Shown here: positions 17,743 through 26,514 of the stretch, one piece after another
Numbering within the stretch: the stretch's first letter is position 1
Layout: each line of letters starts with the position of its first letter
Source of the DNA: Macrococcus hajekii
GTDB taxonomy: Bacteria; Bacillota; Bacilli; Staphylococcales; Staphylococcaceae
Direction of reading: 5' to 3'
DNA: 64,000 nucleotides
Assembly: GCF_004359505.1 (NCBI RefSeq)
Contig: NZ_SCWE01000004.1
Span: 1 to 64,000, forward strand
The notes under the pieces: generated by a model
The model's input: the letters and a program-made list of their open reading frames with translations, nothing else
Told to the model about the DNA's origin: nothing
The model's database searches: none
Translations under genes and position numbers: made by a program

Positions 17743-18885
17743 ATGTTAGTCACAAAAAAACGTATCACCCCTCAGTTCGATCCGTGGGAAGCTTATAATG
17801 AAGTTGCCAAGTACGGTGAAAACAAATTATCCAATATCGAATTCACGACCACCACTTTATGCAATATGCGTTGTGCGCATTGCGCTGTCGGCTATACGCT
17901 GCAAGTTAAAGACCCCGATGTCATGGATATGAATCTAATTTTGAGACGTCTTGATGAAATCCCTCACCTCTCTACTATCAGTGTGACAGGTGGAGAGCCG
18001 ATGTTCTCTAAAAAGTCGATCAAAGAGACTGTCAAACCTATTCTGCAGTATGCACAGGACCGTGGCATCTATACACAGATGAACAGCAATCTTACCATGC
18101 CTTATAATCGCTATGAGGATATCTTTGATTTAGTCGATGTTATGCATATTTCACATAACTGGGGAACAATCGATGAATTTGCAGAAGTCGGCTTTCATGT
18201 AATGGATAAGAAACCGCCCATCAGTGCACGCTACAAGTTATACGATCAGATGATCAGCAATGCACGTCAATTATCTGAAGGGGGTATGTTTGTATCAGCT
18301 GAGACGATGCTGAATAAAAACACCGTGCCCTATCTCGAGAAGATTCATAACGAAGTCGTTCATGAGATGAAATGCGCACGTCATGAAATTCATCCGATGT
18401 ATCCTGCTGACTTTGCAACCGATCTGAATATTCTATCGTTAGAAGAGATGAAGAGTGCCATTCGAAATATACTGACATTTCGTGATCAAGAGACGTGGAT
18501 GTTATTTGGTACACTTCCCTTTTTCCCATGCTCAATGAACTCAGACGACCTGGAACTACAGCAGCAACTGCACACTGATCAGACGATCACTATACGTAAC
18601 GATCCTGACGGACGCTCACGTCTAAATGTCAACGTTTTTACCGGAGATGTTATTGTTACGGATTTTGGTGATGAGACGGGCACTATCAATAATATTAAAA
18701 CGCACTCACTGCAATCCATCTATGATAAATGGCAGGAAAGTACACTCAATAAACAGCTGAACTGTCACTGCGCACCTGTAAAATGTCTGGGTCCTAACCT
18801 GCTGGTGAAAAATATGTATTATCCCGGCATTGATTTCAAAGAACGAGAACGCCACATGCATCAGCAGTTCAATCTTCTGCACTAA
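17743..18885 (+). CDS. yfkAB: Radical SAM protein YfkAB (CxCxxxxxC type)
   Basis: A 380-aa radical SAM enzyme. The N-terminal cluster motif is LCNMRCAHC (C-x3-C-x2-C, ~residues 40-47), followed by the glycine-rich TGGEPMF SAM motif. The C-terminal Cys motif HCAPVKC (~345) is typical of the family and probably binds an auxiliary cluster. It appears as one fused frame, while B. subtilis was annotated as yfkA and yfkB. Substrate unknown. GAAGGA precedes the ATG, with a good sigma-A promoter upstream. Confidence 0.88.
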   Translation: MLVTKKRITPQFDPWEAYNEVAKYGENKLSNIEFTTTTLCNMRCAHCAVGYTLQVKDPDVMDMNLILRRLDEIPHLSTISVTGGEPMFSKKSIKETVKPILQYAQDRGIYTQMNSNLTMPYNRYEDIFDLVDVMHISHNWGTIDEFAEVGFHVMDKKPPISARYKLYDQMISNARQLSEGGMFVSAETMLNKNTVPYLEKIHNEVVHEMKCARHEIHPMYPADFATDLNILSLEEMKSAIRNILTFRDQETWMLFGTLPFFPCSMNSDDLELQQQLHTDQTITIRNDPDGRSRLNVNVFTGDVIVTDFGDETGTINNIKTHSLQSIYDKWQESTLNKQLNCHCAPVKCLGPNLLVKNMYYPGIDFKERERHMHQQFNLLH

Positions 18886-18923
18886 AAATAGCAGGCTCTC
18901 ATATGGAGAGTCTGCTATTTTTT
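18884..18923. terminator. Bidirectional terminator between yfkAB and yfhO
   Basis: Stem AAAAATAGCAG-CTCTC / GAGAG-TCTGCTATTTTTT with one bulged base, at the ends of both convergent genes. Confidence 0.8.
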
Positions 18924-21451
18924 GTCCATTTATTAAATAATGCAGCTGCTGCAATTCCAGATATCATGACGACAATGCCCCATTTCAGATAAGGAGGCGT
19001 GTATTTAATGGTCACTTTCTGGTCAGTCATCTCAACAGGTATACCTGTCATCAAATAATTAACCGGTTCAATAGGACGTTCCTCACCATCTACTATCGCC
19101 TTTAAACCATTGACATACGGCATAGGTACTACAAGCGTGCCTTTATCTCCTTTTAGATTCACCTCATAGGAGAATCTTTTCTTTATCAGTTTCAATGGCT
19201 GATGCTTATACTTCTGGTAAGCGTTCTTCAGGACGGAGTAGTCCTCACCCTGCAAACTAATTAAATTAATTCGATACTTGCCTTTCGGGAAACTAATACG
19301 AATCTCATCAGCGGCTTTAATATTCATGACCACATCTTTTGATTCTCTTCTATATTTGTAATTTTTTTTCGGCTTCATCAGCTTCTTCTCATTTACTTGA
19401 ATATAATAATCTTTGTCTTGCGGGACAATAATATCTGACTTCATCGTTAAATAGAGTTCAGTGTAAGGTGTTATTTTTTGCTTGTTCAATTTAATGATGA
19501 GGCTACCTTCTTCTCCGTCGACAGTCAGTATGCTGTTACGCCAAGTCGCCTGTTCAGCAGTCAACTGAGTCCCTGCTAGAAGATCAGGTGCTCCAAAATG
19601 TCCAGCCGCTCCCTGCTCTTTTACGACCCCTTCTAACATGGCCCGCTCTTTCTCAAGCGGCGTATGTAATGAAGAAGCAGCAAATACTTTATCAGCCACT
19701 CTCACACTTGGTAAGGGATAAGGATTAGTTGACACTTCGTACTGACTACCCCCTGCCTGAAATTTGCTGTGCTTGTCAAAAAGGGTCGGATGATCACCTG
19801 ACGCTGTAATAAAGTCATCTACATTATACAGACTCGCTAAATTCGTCCGTCCGGATAGCATGGCATAATAACTATTTTTCTGTTTATGCTGTGCAATCTT
19901 TAAATCTTCTTCGTAGAACTTCAATATTTGTTTATCAAATATACTTGAATACAGCATCGTACCATTGAAACGGTAATACATGGGCAGATTGACCGACGAA
20001 TTATCTGATAAAGTAATACGTCTTAAATCATCTACCTGATTTTTTTTCAGTTGATTGATGGCTTGCTGCATCTGTTTGTTATAAACATGCTCCGTCATAT
20101 AGTCAGTCGTTTTAAAATATTGATGCTGAATACCATAATGATAATCTTGAATCAATGTTAACTGACAGAATGCGACCGCTAAAACAATTATATTCATCAA
20201 CCACTGACCTCTATATTTTAAATAACAAGCCATGAGGATGATAATGACTGGGACATAAAAGAGCCAGTATTGAAAGTCCTGTTGAACAAGGACGGAAATC
20301 ATCAGGATAATAACTACCGGCAGCGATGCACTCAGTAGTTGTCGTATGGATAGTTCAGACAGATGCTGTATAAAGAGACCTGTCAATATAGCAGTGGCGA
20401 ATGCCAGTATATAGACCCATCTGCGCTGCGACATCGAGAATCCATTAAACATACTGCCTACATAAGGTGTCAGTGAACCAACCATCATTATCCACGTAAT
20501 AACTGAAAACAGACGATAATAGTAATAGCGGTAGAGCGAAAAGCTGCACAATGCAATCGCAGCGACAAAAATCACTACCAGGTGGAATCCACCGTAGAAG
20601 AGATTATTCTTTGCCGACCAATCAATCAGCAAAGGAACCTTTAATTTTTCGAGCGTACGGTCATTATGAAGAAATGAACTGACACCTGCTATAAAACCAA
20701 TATTACCCATCATAAAACCTATGACTGCACTCACTATCACTGTAAGCAGTGCCTTAACTCCAGGCAATATATCTTGATCATGTTGACGCACGAGACGAAG
20801 TAAAAAGTAGATGCCTACTGCAATCATCTCGTAATAAGCCAAATAAAAATTTGAAAAGACTGTAATTGCTATGCTCAAAATAAAAATAAGCGGCTGATTA
20901 CGGCGTAGAAGTCGTTCAAGACCAAGTATGCTGAGCGGCAGGTAAACCATGACATCACTAAAGAAAGACCAAGTATAGGTAAAATAATAAAATATGGTCG
21001 ACCAGCTATAGAGTATGCCACTGATCAATGCACTTCTATGCTTCATACCGATTTCTTTTGCTGCATAATAAGCCGCCGCAAAAACTAATGTGCATTTGAT
21101 GATAGCCGTGACATATTGCATATCCACCAATTGTTTTACGACTGAATGATGATCGAACAACTGGTAAAAGAAGAGCAGGATAAAAGTAATATAAGAAATG
21201 GGTGACGTGGAATAATAGTAGCTGAGATTAGTGAAATAGTCTCCTCCTAATCCAAAATCAGGTGCGTACCATATACCGGAATGCTTAAAATGCTCAAATA
21301 AATAGAGCTGAAAGGGAATCATCTGCTTTAAACCGTCACCCTTACCGATATAGAGTACTCCTTCTGCTATATAGCGGTAAATATCAGGTGCATAAAAAAT
21401 TAAACTCATCATTAATCCGATGAATAGAATACGAATAAAACGTTTTAACAT
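18899..21451 (-). CDS. YfhO-family membrane glycosyltransferase-like protein
   Basis: An 850-aa polytopic membrane protein of the YfhO family (PF09586). It has a short N-terminal helix, an extracytoplasmic loop, about 12 further helices to residue ~440, a large extracytoplasmic region (~450-815), and a final helix at ~825-845. In B. subtilis YfhO acts with CsbB and GtcA to glycosylate lipoteichoic acid; no CsbB or GtcA gene lies in this window. AGAGGGA precedes the ATG. The gene appears monocistronic. Confidence 0.82.
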   Translation of the reverse strand: MLKRFIRILFIGLMMSLIFYAPDIYRYIAEGVLYIGKGDGLKQMIPFQLYLFEHFKHSGIWYAPDFGLGGDYFTNLSYYYSTSPISYITFILLFFYQLFDHHSVVKQLVDMQYVTAIIKCTLVFAAAYYAAKEIGMKHRSALISGILYSWSTIFYYFTYTWSFFSDVMVYLPLSILGLERLLRRNQPLIFILSIAITVFSNFYLAYYEMIAVGIYFLLRLVRQHDQDILPGVKALLTVIVSAVIGFMMGNIGFIAGVSSFLHNDRTLEKLKVPLLIDWSAKNNLFYGGFHLVVIFVAAIALCSFSLYRYYYYRLFSVITWIMMVGSLTPYVGSMFNGFSMSQRRWVYILAFATAILTGLFIQHLSELSIRQLLSASLPVVIILMISVLVQQDFQYWLFYVPVIIILMACYLKYRGQWLMNIIVLAVAFCQLTLIQDYHYGIQHQYFKTTDYMTEHVYNKQMQQAINQLKKNQVDDLRRITLSDNSSVNLPMYYRFNGTMLYSSIFDKQILKFYEEDLKIAQHKQKNSYYAMLSGRTNLASLYNVDDFITASGDHPTLFDKHSKFQAGGSQYEVSTNPYPLPSVRVADKVFAASSLHTPLEKERAMLEGVVKEQGAAGHFGAPDLLAGTQLTAEQATWRNSILTVDGEEGSLIIKLNKQKITPYTELYLTMKSDIIVPQDKDYYIQVNEKKLMKPKKNYKYRRESKDVVMNIKAADEIRISFPKGKYRINLISLQGEDYSVLKNAYQKYKHQPLKLIKKRFSYEVNLKGDKGTLVVPMPYVNGLKAIVDGEERPIEPVNYLMTGIPVEMTDQKVTIKYTPPYLKWGIVVMISGIAAAALFNKWTKNSRLSI

Positions 21452-21515
21452 ATATTTTCCCTCTGATTCTGTCTATATTTACCTTCGTCATTATAGCAAT
21501 TCCAACTGTTTAAAC

Positions 21516-21560
21516 AAAATAATTACCGGTTAATCTCCATGATTCACCGGTAATTATTTT
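21516..21560 (-). terminator. Terminator of the thioesterase gene
   Basis: Stem AAAATAATTACCGGT / ACCGGTAATTATTTT, 15 bp and perfect, at the end of the minus-strand thioesterase gene. Confidence 0.8.
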
Positions 21561-22071
21561 AAGTATAGAGTTTTGTAGAAAAGAATTTAAGCAGTTCTTT
21601 GCTCTCAGCAGAACGTTCCTTACGCTTGATAGCACGTATGGCACCTGTTTCATTCAGCCATTTCTGGTCCTCTTCTTCAGCATAGACTTCAGGCACCTGA
21701 ACAGGACGATTATGTTCATCCAGTGCTACGAATGTCAGAAAACTAGTTGCTGCCAGTTCCTTTCTATTCTCTAGAATATTCTCAGCAATCACTTTAACGA
21801 ATACTTCCATTGAAGAGTTACCCGTGTAACTTACAACTGCGACCATTGAAACGATATCTCCCGGACGGATCGGTTTAACGAAGTCGACTGAATCTGTAGA
21901 TGCAGTAACAACTGAATATCCGCAGTGTCTTGTAGCTGCTATAGAAGCTACATCATCAATGCTTGCCATCAACTTACCACCAAACAGTGTATTATGATGA
22001 TTGGTATCAGATGGAAAGACCTGCTGCGTCTTAACAGTGCGAGACGCTGTCATGGATTTTCTTTCTCTCAT
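21559..22071 (-). CDS. Acyl-CoA thioesterase, hotdog fold (YkhA/YciA type)
   Basis: A 170-aa hotdog-fold thioesterase hydrolysing acyl-CoA. The family motif DTNHHNTLFGGKLMASIDDV holds the catalytic acidic residues; the second strand SVDFVKPIRPGD is also conserved. The C-terminal ~40 residues are a charged helical tail. AAGGAGG lies 8 nt before ATG 22071. Physiological substrate unknown. A small membrane protein gene lies upstream on the same strand, behind its own terminator. Confidence 0.9.
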   Translation of the reverse strand: MRERKSMTASRTVKTQQVFPSDTNHHNTLFGGKLMASIDDVASIAATRHCGYSVVTASTDSVDFVKPIRPGDIVSMVAVVSYTGNSSMEVFVKVIAENILENRKELAATSFLTFVALDEHNRPVQVPEVYAEEEDQKWLNETGAIRAIKRKERSAESKELLKFFSTKLYT

Positions 22072-22092
22072 TGAATGGACCTCCTTCTCTAT

Positions 22093-22120
22093 AAAATAAA
22101 GGAGATAGTTTCCTATCTCC
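22093..22120 (-). terminator. Terminator of the small membrane protein gene
   Basis: Minus-strand stem GGAGATAG / CTATCTCC with TTTATTTT tail. Confidence 0.7.
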
Positions 22121-22134
22121 CGAAGTGTCCTTAT

Positions 22135-22308
22135 TTAGTGAACGTCATCTGCAAATACTTTCTTCTCGAGTGCTTCTTCCGGTGTATCAATAATGTCTGC
22201 TTCTTTAGAGTCAAAAGCAGCTCTTAAGAAGAACATCAGCATACCGCCGAAACCAATAATCGAGAAAAGAAAGGCGATAACCACAAACCACATCATAGCT
22301 ACTGACAT
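22135..22308 (-). CDS. Small single-span membrane protein, function unknown
   Basis: A 57-aa protein with one strong hydrophobic helix (residues ~5-29, including FVVIAFLFSIIGFGG) and an acidic cytoplasmic tail (DIIDTPEEALEKKVF). AGGAGGCTGGAC directly precedes the ATG, an excellent ribosome site. I do not recognise the family with certainty. It has its own terminator and lies between ampS and the thioesterase gene. Confidence 0.72.
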   Translation of the reverse strand: MSVAMMWFVVIAFLFSIIGFGGMLMFFLRAAFDSKEADIIDTPEEALEKKVFADDVH

Positions 22309-22363
22309 GTCCAGCCTCCTGCTCTTATCATGATAAAATAATCATATCATTATATACCCAAAA

Positions 22364-23599
22364 TTAAAACGCCCAATTACCTTTAATGAAAATAGGTTCT
22401 TCCTGCCCGCTTTCAGTAATACCGCTGATGTTCATCTCTGCGCTACCGATCATAAAGTCCTCATGTGTAATAGATTGATTGAGACCTGCCGCATCAAGTT
22501 CAGCATCATCCATCTCTTTGCCACCTTCCAAACAGAAAGGATAAGCAGATCCTAACGCTAAGTGACATGAAGCATTCTCATCAAATAATGTGTTATAGAA
22601 TAAAGTCTGGCTATTTGAAATTGGTGAGTCATGGGGCACAAGTGCCACTTCACCTAGTTGCACCGCATTTTCGTCTGACTCAAGGAGACCCTTTAAAATA
22701 TCATGACCCACTTCAGCATGATAATCCACTACTTTACCGTCTTTAAAGGTAAGCGTGAAGTTATCAATAATGTTCCCGCCATAACTTAAAGGCAATGAAT
22801 TTTTCACTACACCATTAACCTGATCCTGATGGGGAACTGTGAAAACTTCTTCCGTAGGCATGTTCGCCATAAATTCAGTACCAGCTGCACTGATAGAAGA
22901 TGCTCCGCACCAAATATGTCCCTCTGGCAATCCAATAGTCAGGTCTGTTCCAGGTGCTGAGTATTTAAGTGCTTTATATGATTTTTTATTTAAATATTCT
23001 GCTTTAATATGCAGGTTTTTATTATGCTCTTCCCATGCTTTTACAGGGTCCTGTTCATTGGCACGGACTGTATACAGCATAAGTTCAAGTAATTTATCAA
23101 CCGCTTCTTCAACGGGAAGTTCAGGATAAACAAGTTGTGCCCAGGCTTTAGAAGGATAAGCTGCAACTGTCCATGCAAACTGGTCAGATTGCATCATACG
23201 CATATACTCACGATAAGCATTACCATACGCACGCATCATCGCTCCGACTTTATCCGGATCTGCTTCCTTCAGATTCTCAGGACTTGATGAAATCAACGCC
23301 AGCTGTGCTGCACCGTCACGTGCATAATCCATACGCTCATCCACTAAGTATTGCGGTACACTTTCGAATGCTTCCTGCGGACGATACTGAAGATTCAGCT
23401 GCGCTAAACGGTCATCACTGTAGCTTACCTTCACATCTTCTGATCCTGCCTTATACGCTTCCTCAACAATAAGATGAACGAAATCAGCCGCATCGACGGT
23501 TGCACGAATATAGACGCGCTGCTTAGGCTGAACATTCATCCCGACCTTCACTAAAAGCTGTGCATATAACTTTAATCTTTCATTCTGATTTTCTATCAT
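22364..23599 (-). CDS. ampS: Aminopeptidase AmpS, M29 family
   Basis: A 411-aa metallo-aminopeptidase of family M29 (AmpS/PepS/aminopeptidase T), cleaving N-terminal residues from peptides in the cytoplasm. Family segments visible: N-terminal LYAQLLVKVGMNVQ, LTIGLPEGHIWCGA, and metal-ligand regions GEVALVPHDSPIS, HLALGSAYPFC and IGSAEMNISG near the C-terminus. GGGGAG precedes the ATG. A DUF1128 gene lies just upstream (23 bp) on the same strand, probably in the same transcript. Confidence 0.93.
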   Translation of the reverse strand: MIENQNERLKLYAQLLVKVGMNVQPKQRVYIRATVDAADFVHLIVEEAYKAGSEDVKVSYSDDRLAQLNLQYRPQEAFESVPQYLVDERMDYARDGAAQLALISSSPENLKEADPDKVGAMMRAYGNAYREYMRMMQSDQFAWTVAAYPSKAWAQLVYPELPVEEAVDKLLELMLYTVRANEQDPVKAWEEHNKNLHIKAEYLNKKSYKALKYSAPGTDLTIGLPEGHIWCGASSISAAGTEFMANMPTEEVFTVPHQDQVNGVVKNSLPLSYGGNIIDNFTLTFKDGKVVDYHAEVGHDILKGLLESDENAVQLGEVALVPHDSPISNSQTLFYNTLFDENASCHLALGSAYPFCLEGGKEMDDAELDAAGLNQSITHEDFMIGSAEMNISGITESGQEEPIFIKGNWAF

Positions 23600-23622
23600 G
23601 CTGTTCTCCCCTTTGATATCTT

Positions 23623-23820
23623 CTATTTTCTAAGCTGACCTAAAGCATCTGTAATAGCTGCAATCTCACTTGGTGAAATATTATCGCGCTTCATCACCAT
23701 ATCGTATAGATCCTGTAAATCTTGCTGTTTTGAAGCATCTATATCTTCAGCATTAATAACACCCTTATTGATCAGCTTTAACTTGGTTGTAATAGCTGTC
23801 AGCATTTCTTCATTCGTCAT
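23623..23820 (-). CDS. DUF1128 protein (UPF0435)
   Basis: A 65-aa helical protein (start MTNEEMLTAITTKLKLINKG, end ITDALGQLRK) of the UPF0435/DUF1128 family found beside AmpS genes in Bacilli. Function unknown. GAGGAGG precedes the ATG. Confidence 0.88.
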   Translation of the reverse strand: MTNEEMLTAITTKLKLINKGVINAEDIDASKQQDLQDLYDMVMKRDNISPSEIAAITDALGQLRK

Positions 23821-23876
23821 AATTGCCTCCTCAGATTAACATCTGTCAATAAATTTTAAAATTTCATCTGCAACAA

Positions 23877-23907
23877 GTTTACCATATTATATATTAGGAT
23901 ATATAAT
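23877..23907 (+). promoter_or_regulatory. Overlapping sigma-B-like and sigma-A-like promoters of the ytxH-type gene
   Basis: GTTTAC (23877-23882), 14 bp, GGATAT (23897-23902) resembles a sigma-B promoter at 10 of 12 positions. In the same place TTACCA (23879-23884), 17 bp, TATAAT (23902-23907) resembles a sigma-A promoter. Both lie about 40 bp before the start codon. Confidence 0.45.
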
Positions 23908-23944
23908 AGTATTATCAACACATTAACTTATTGGAGGAATCATC

Positions 23945-24217
23945 ATGAATAACAAATTAATTCCTGGTATGCTTATCGGCGCTGCTGTAGGTGCTGCTGT
24001 AGCAATGATCGACAAGAACACACGCTCTTCTGTCAGAAATCAAGTAAGCAATGCAAATGAACTTCGCAAAAATCCATCAGATGTGAAAGATAAATTTTCA
24101 GGTATCAAAGAAGAGGTTCTTTACTGGAAAGATCAAATCGAAGAAATTCGTCGCAATAACCCAGAACTCGAAAAAGCAATTCTTGATACTAAAGATATGT
24201 TAACTAACAAAAAATAA
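23945..24217 (+). CDS. YtxH-domain small stress-type protein
   Basis: A 90-aa protein with an N-terminal glycine/alanine-rich hydrophobic segment (PGMLIGAAVGAAVAM, residues ~7-21) and a charged helical remainder, the layout of the YtxH family (PF12732) associated with general stress in Bacilli. Molecular role unknown. TTGGAGGAA precedes the ATG. It is followed by the yihY/brkB gene after 37 bp, so both can be read from the promoter at 23877-23907. Confidence 0.8.
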   Translation: MNNKLIPGMLIGAAVGAAVAMIDKNTRSSVRNQVSNANELRKNPSDVKDKFSGIKEEVLYWKDQIEEIRRNNPELEKAILDTKDMLTNKK

Positions 24218-24254
24218 GACCGGCTTGTAATTTTATAAATGAGGAGTGATTCAT

Positions 24255-25259
24255 TTGGCAAAAGACCAAAAAAGCTCTTCTAAATTCCTGACTCAGGCGG
24301 CCAATCCGTCTGAGTCTAATCATTTAGAAGAAAATTATGTAGAAACTCAGAAATTCAAATCGAAAGATGCTAAAAAAAATGACACAGAACTTCATGTGTC
24401 TAAAATCAATAAACCTGTCAAATACAAAGAAGATGGCAATTTCTTCCAACGTCTTTTATACCGTATCGGAAAAGATGATGCAGCGGGTCTATCGGCTCAG
24501 CTTGCTTATTATTTCTTACTTTCACTTTTCCCATTACTTATCTTCTTATTGACTTTATTACCTCTTTTTAAATTAAAACCTGAAACTATTACAGACTTTA
24601 TTGCCGGCAATGCACCCGGTGATTCTGCAGATACCATCAACACTATCATCAGTGATGTGATGGCAAATTCTTCTGGCGGTTTACTGTCATTCGGTTTAAT
24701 CGCTGCCCTCTGGACAGCTTCGAATGGTATGACAGCGTTAATGAATGCCTTTAATGTCTCTTATGAAGTAGAAGATGCCCGTAATCCAGTAGTTGCTAAG
24801 TTACTGAGTGTCCTCTTCACTGTTATTATGATTCTCGTCATCGCAATCACACTTGCATTGCCTGTATTCGGAGAACAATTAGGTAATGTTCTATTCGGAG
24901 CAGTCGGTCTCGGTGATCAGTTTATCTGGGTCTTTAATCTGATTAAAGTCATATTACCCTTAATCCTGACATTCGTTGTCTTCACAACGCTCTATGCAAT
25001 TGCGCCTAACATTAAGCTTAACTGGAAATCAGTTCTGCCAGGTGCACTGTTTGCTACTATCGCATGGTTGGGTGCCAGTTATCTATTCGGACTCTATGTT
25101 AATAACTTTGCTAACTACTCTAAAACATATGGCAGTATCGGGGGCGTAATCGTACTGATGACCTGGTTGTACTTAACAGGTTTCATCATCATCATCGGTT
25201 CTCAGATTAATGCTATTTTGCATCAGAAAAAAAACAATCAACTACCAGCGAATCGATAG
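24255..25259 (+). CDS. YihY/BrkB family inner-membrane protein
   Basis: A 334-aa protein with a hydrophilic N-terminal extension of ~70 residues and six membrane helices, including the family motifs DDAAGLSAQLAYYFLLSLFP and NFANYSKTYGSIGG. It was formerly misnamed ribonuclease BN; transport is suspected but unproven. I chose TTG 24255, 8 nt after GAGGAG. In-frame GTG 24246 lies on that site. It probably shares a transcript with the preceding ytxH-type gene and the carbonic anhydrase gene that follows after 9 bp. Confidence 0.87.
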   Translation: MAKDQKSSSKFLTQAANPSESNHLEENYVETQKFKSKDAKKNDTELHVSKINKPVKYKEDGNFFQRLLYRIGKDDAAGLSAQLAYYFLLSLFPLLIFLLTLLPLFKLKPETITDFIAGNAPGDSADTINTIISDVMANSSGGLLSFGLIAALWTASNGMTALMNAFNVSYEVEDARNPVVAKLLSVLFTVIMILVIAITLALPVFGEQLGNVLFGAVGLGDQFIWVFNLIKVILPLILTFVVFTTLYAIAPNIKLNWKSVLPGALFATIAWLGASYLFGLYVNNFANYSKTYGSIGGVIVLMTWLYLTGFIIIIGSQINAILHQKKNNQLPANR

Positions 25260-25268
25260 GAGATAACA

Positions 25269-25844
25269 ATGACTTTACTTGATGATATTTTAGGCTTTAA
25301 CGAGAACTTTGTAGCAGATAAAGTTTATGAAAGTTATGAGACATCTAAAGTACCGACAATGAAAGCTGTTATGCTGACTTGTATGGATACACGTCTCCTT
25401 GATTTATCAACAAAAGCACTTGGTTTTAAAAACGGTGACGTTAAAGTAGTTAAAAATGCAGGAGCCACTATTACACATCCGTATGGTTCTACAATGAAAA
25501 GTCTCCTGGTCGGTATTTATGCTCTAGGTGCTGAGGAAATTATCATCATGGGTCATAAAGACTGCGGTATGGGTGGTATCAATGTAGATCAAGTGCTAGG
25601 TACGATGAAAGAGCGTGGCATAAAAGATGAAACAATTTCTGTACTTGAACACTCAGGTATTGATTTAAATCACTTCCTCGGTGGTTTCTCAGATGTCCGC
25701 GAAAATGTTCGCGCCAACATTGATATGGTATTTAATCATCCTTTATTTGACCAGTCAGTACCTATCCATGGACTTGTAATCGATCCTCATACAGGTGAAG
25801 TTGAATTAATACAGAACGGTTACGACAAAGTAGTCAGTAATTAA
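25269..25844 (+). CDS. Beta-carbonic anhydrase
   Basis: A 191-aa beta-class carbonic anhydrase, interconverting CO2 and bicarbonate at a cytoplasmic zinc. The ligands are visible: C38 and the Asp40/Arg42 dyad in TCMDTRL, then H96 and C99 in GHKDCGMGG. It lies 9 bp after the brkB stop codon, with AGGAGATAACA before the ATG, and ends at a strong bidirectional hairpin shared with vraR. Confidence 0.93.
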   Translation: MTLLDDILGFNENFVADKVYESYETSKVPTMKAVMLTCMDTRLLDLSTKALGFKNGDVKVVKNAGATITHPYGSTMKSLLVGIYALGAEEIIIMGHKDCGMGGINVDQVLGTMKERGIKDETISVLEHSGIDLNHFLGGFSDVRENVRANIDMVFNHPLFDQSVPIHGLVIDPHTGEVELIQNGYDKVVSN

Positions 25845-25880
25845 TAAAAACACATTCCATTTTGTGGAATGTGTTTTTAT
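25845..25880. terminator. Bidirectional terminator between carbonic anhydrase gene and vraR
   Basis: Stem AAAAACACATTCCA / TGGAATGTGTTTTT with TTTT loop. Confidence 0.85.
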
Positions 25881-25887
25881 TTTGAAT

Positions 25888-26514
25888 CTAACGTTCTGTC
25901 AGATGGTGTTTAAAAGCGTAAATCACCGCCTGCGTACGATCCTGAACCTCTAGTTTACTTAAGATATTGCTGACATGCGTTTTAACTGTCTTGATTGTAA
26001 TATGGCTCGCATCTGCAATTTCCTGATTTGACATTCCTTTAGCAATCAACAGAAGAATTTCCATCTCTCTTCCTGTCAGCATTTCATAAAGTTCTGCTTT
26101 CTGCTGAAGTCGGTTACGCATTTTAGTCATCACTTCAGCTTCAAATACCGTCTCTCCTGCATAAGTTTTACGAACGACTTCTGCAATTCTATCAGCACTT
26201 GAAGTCTTCAGTATGTAACTGTCTACTCCTGCATCTAATGCGGCATAGACTTCTCTATCATTGATAAAACTCGTCAGCATAATGACTTTAATTTCCGGCA
26301 TAGCACTCTTAATAATAGTTGTCGCTTCTATACCATTCATCGGTTCCATCACCATATCCATAAGAATGACATCCGGTCGAAGTTTCTGAGCCTGTCTCAC
26401 GCCTTCTTGGCCATCGCCGGCAGCACCGACTACCTCGATATCAGACTGTGTCGACAAAAAGCTGGATATACCAATTCTGACCATCTCATGGTCATCTACG
26501 AATAATACTCTCAT
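25888..26514 (-). CDS. vraR: Response regulator VraR, cell-wall stress
   Basis: A 208-aa NarL/LuxR-type regulator. Receiver domain (1-~120) has acidic DD, phosphoacceptor D53 (VILMDMVME) and K in ILKTSS. The helix-turn-helix (~145-205) contains [15 protein letters not shown] and [13 protein letters not shown]. It closely follows S. aureus VraR, which activates cell-wall synthesis genes when peptidoglycan synthesis is blocked. ATG 26514 is 6 nt after GAGGAGG; an upstream ATG abuts that site. It overlaps vraS by 23 bp, the last gene of the vraUTSR operon. Confidence 0.95.
   Translation of the reverse strand: MRVLFVDDHEMVRIGISSFLSTQSDIEVVGAAGDGQEGVRQAQKLRPDVILMDMVMEPMNGIEATTIIKSAMPEIKVIMLTSFINDREVYAALDAGVDSYILKTSSADRIAEVVRKTYAGETVFEAEVMTKMRNRLQQKAELYEMLTGREMEILLLIAKGMSNQEIADASHITIKTVKTHVSNILSKLEVQDRTQAVIYAFKHHLTER

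Noticed and set aside
17743-18885. Frame fusion of yfkA and yfkB as an artefact
   Set aside because: A single continuous frame with both Cys motifs is normal for the YfkAB family.
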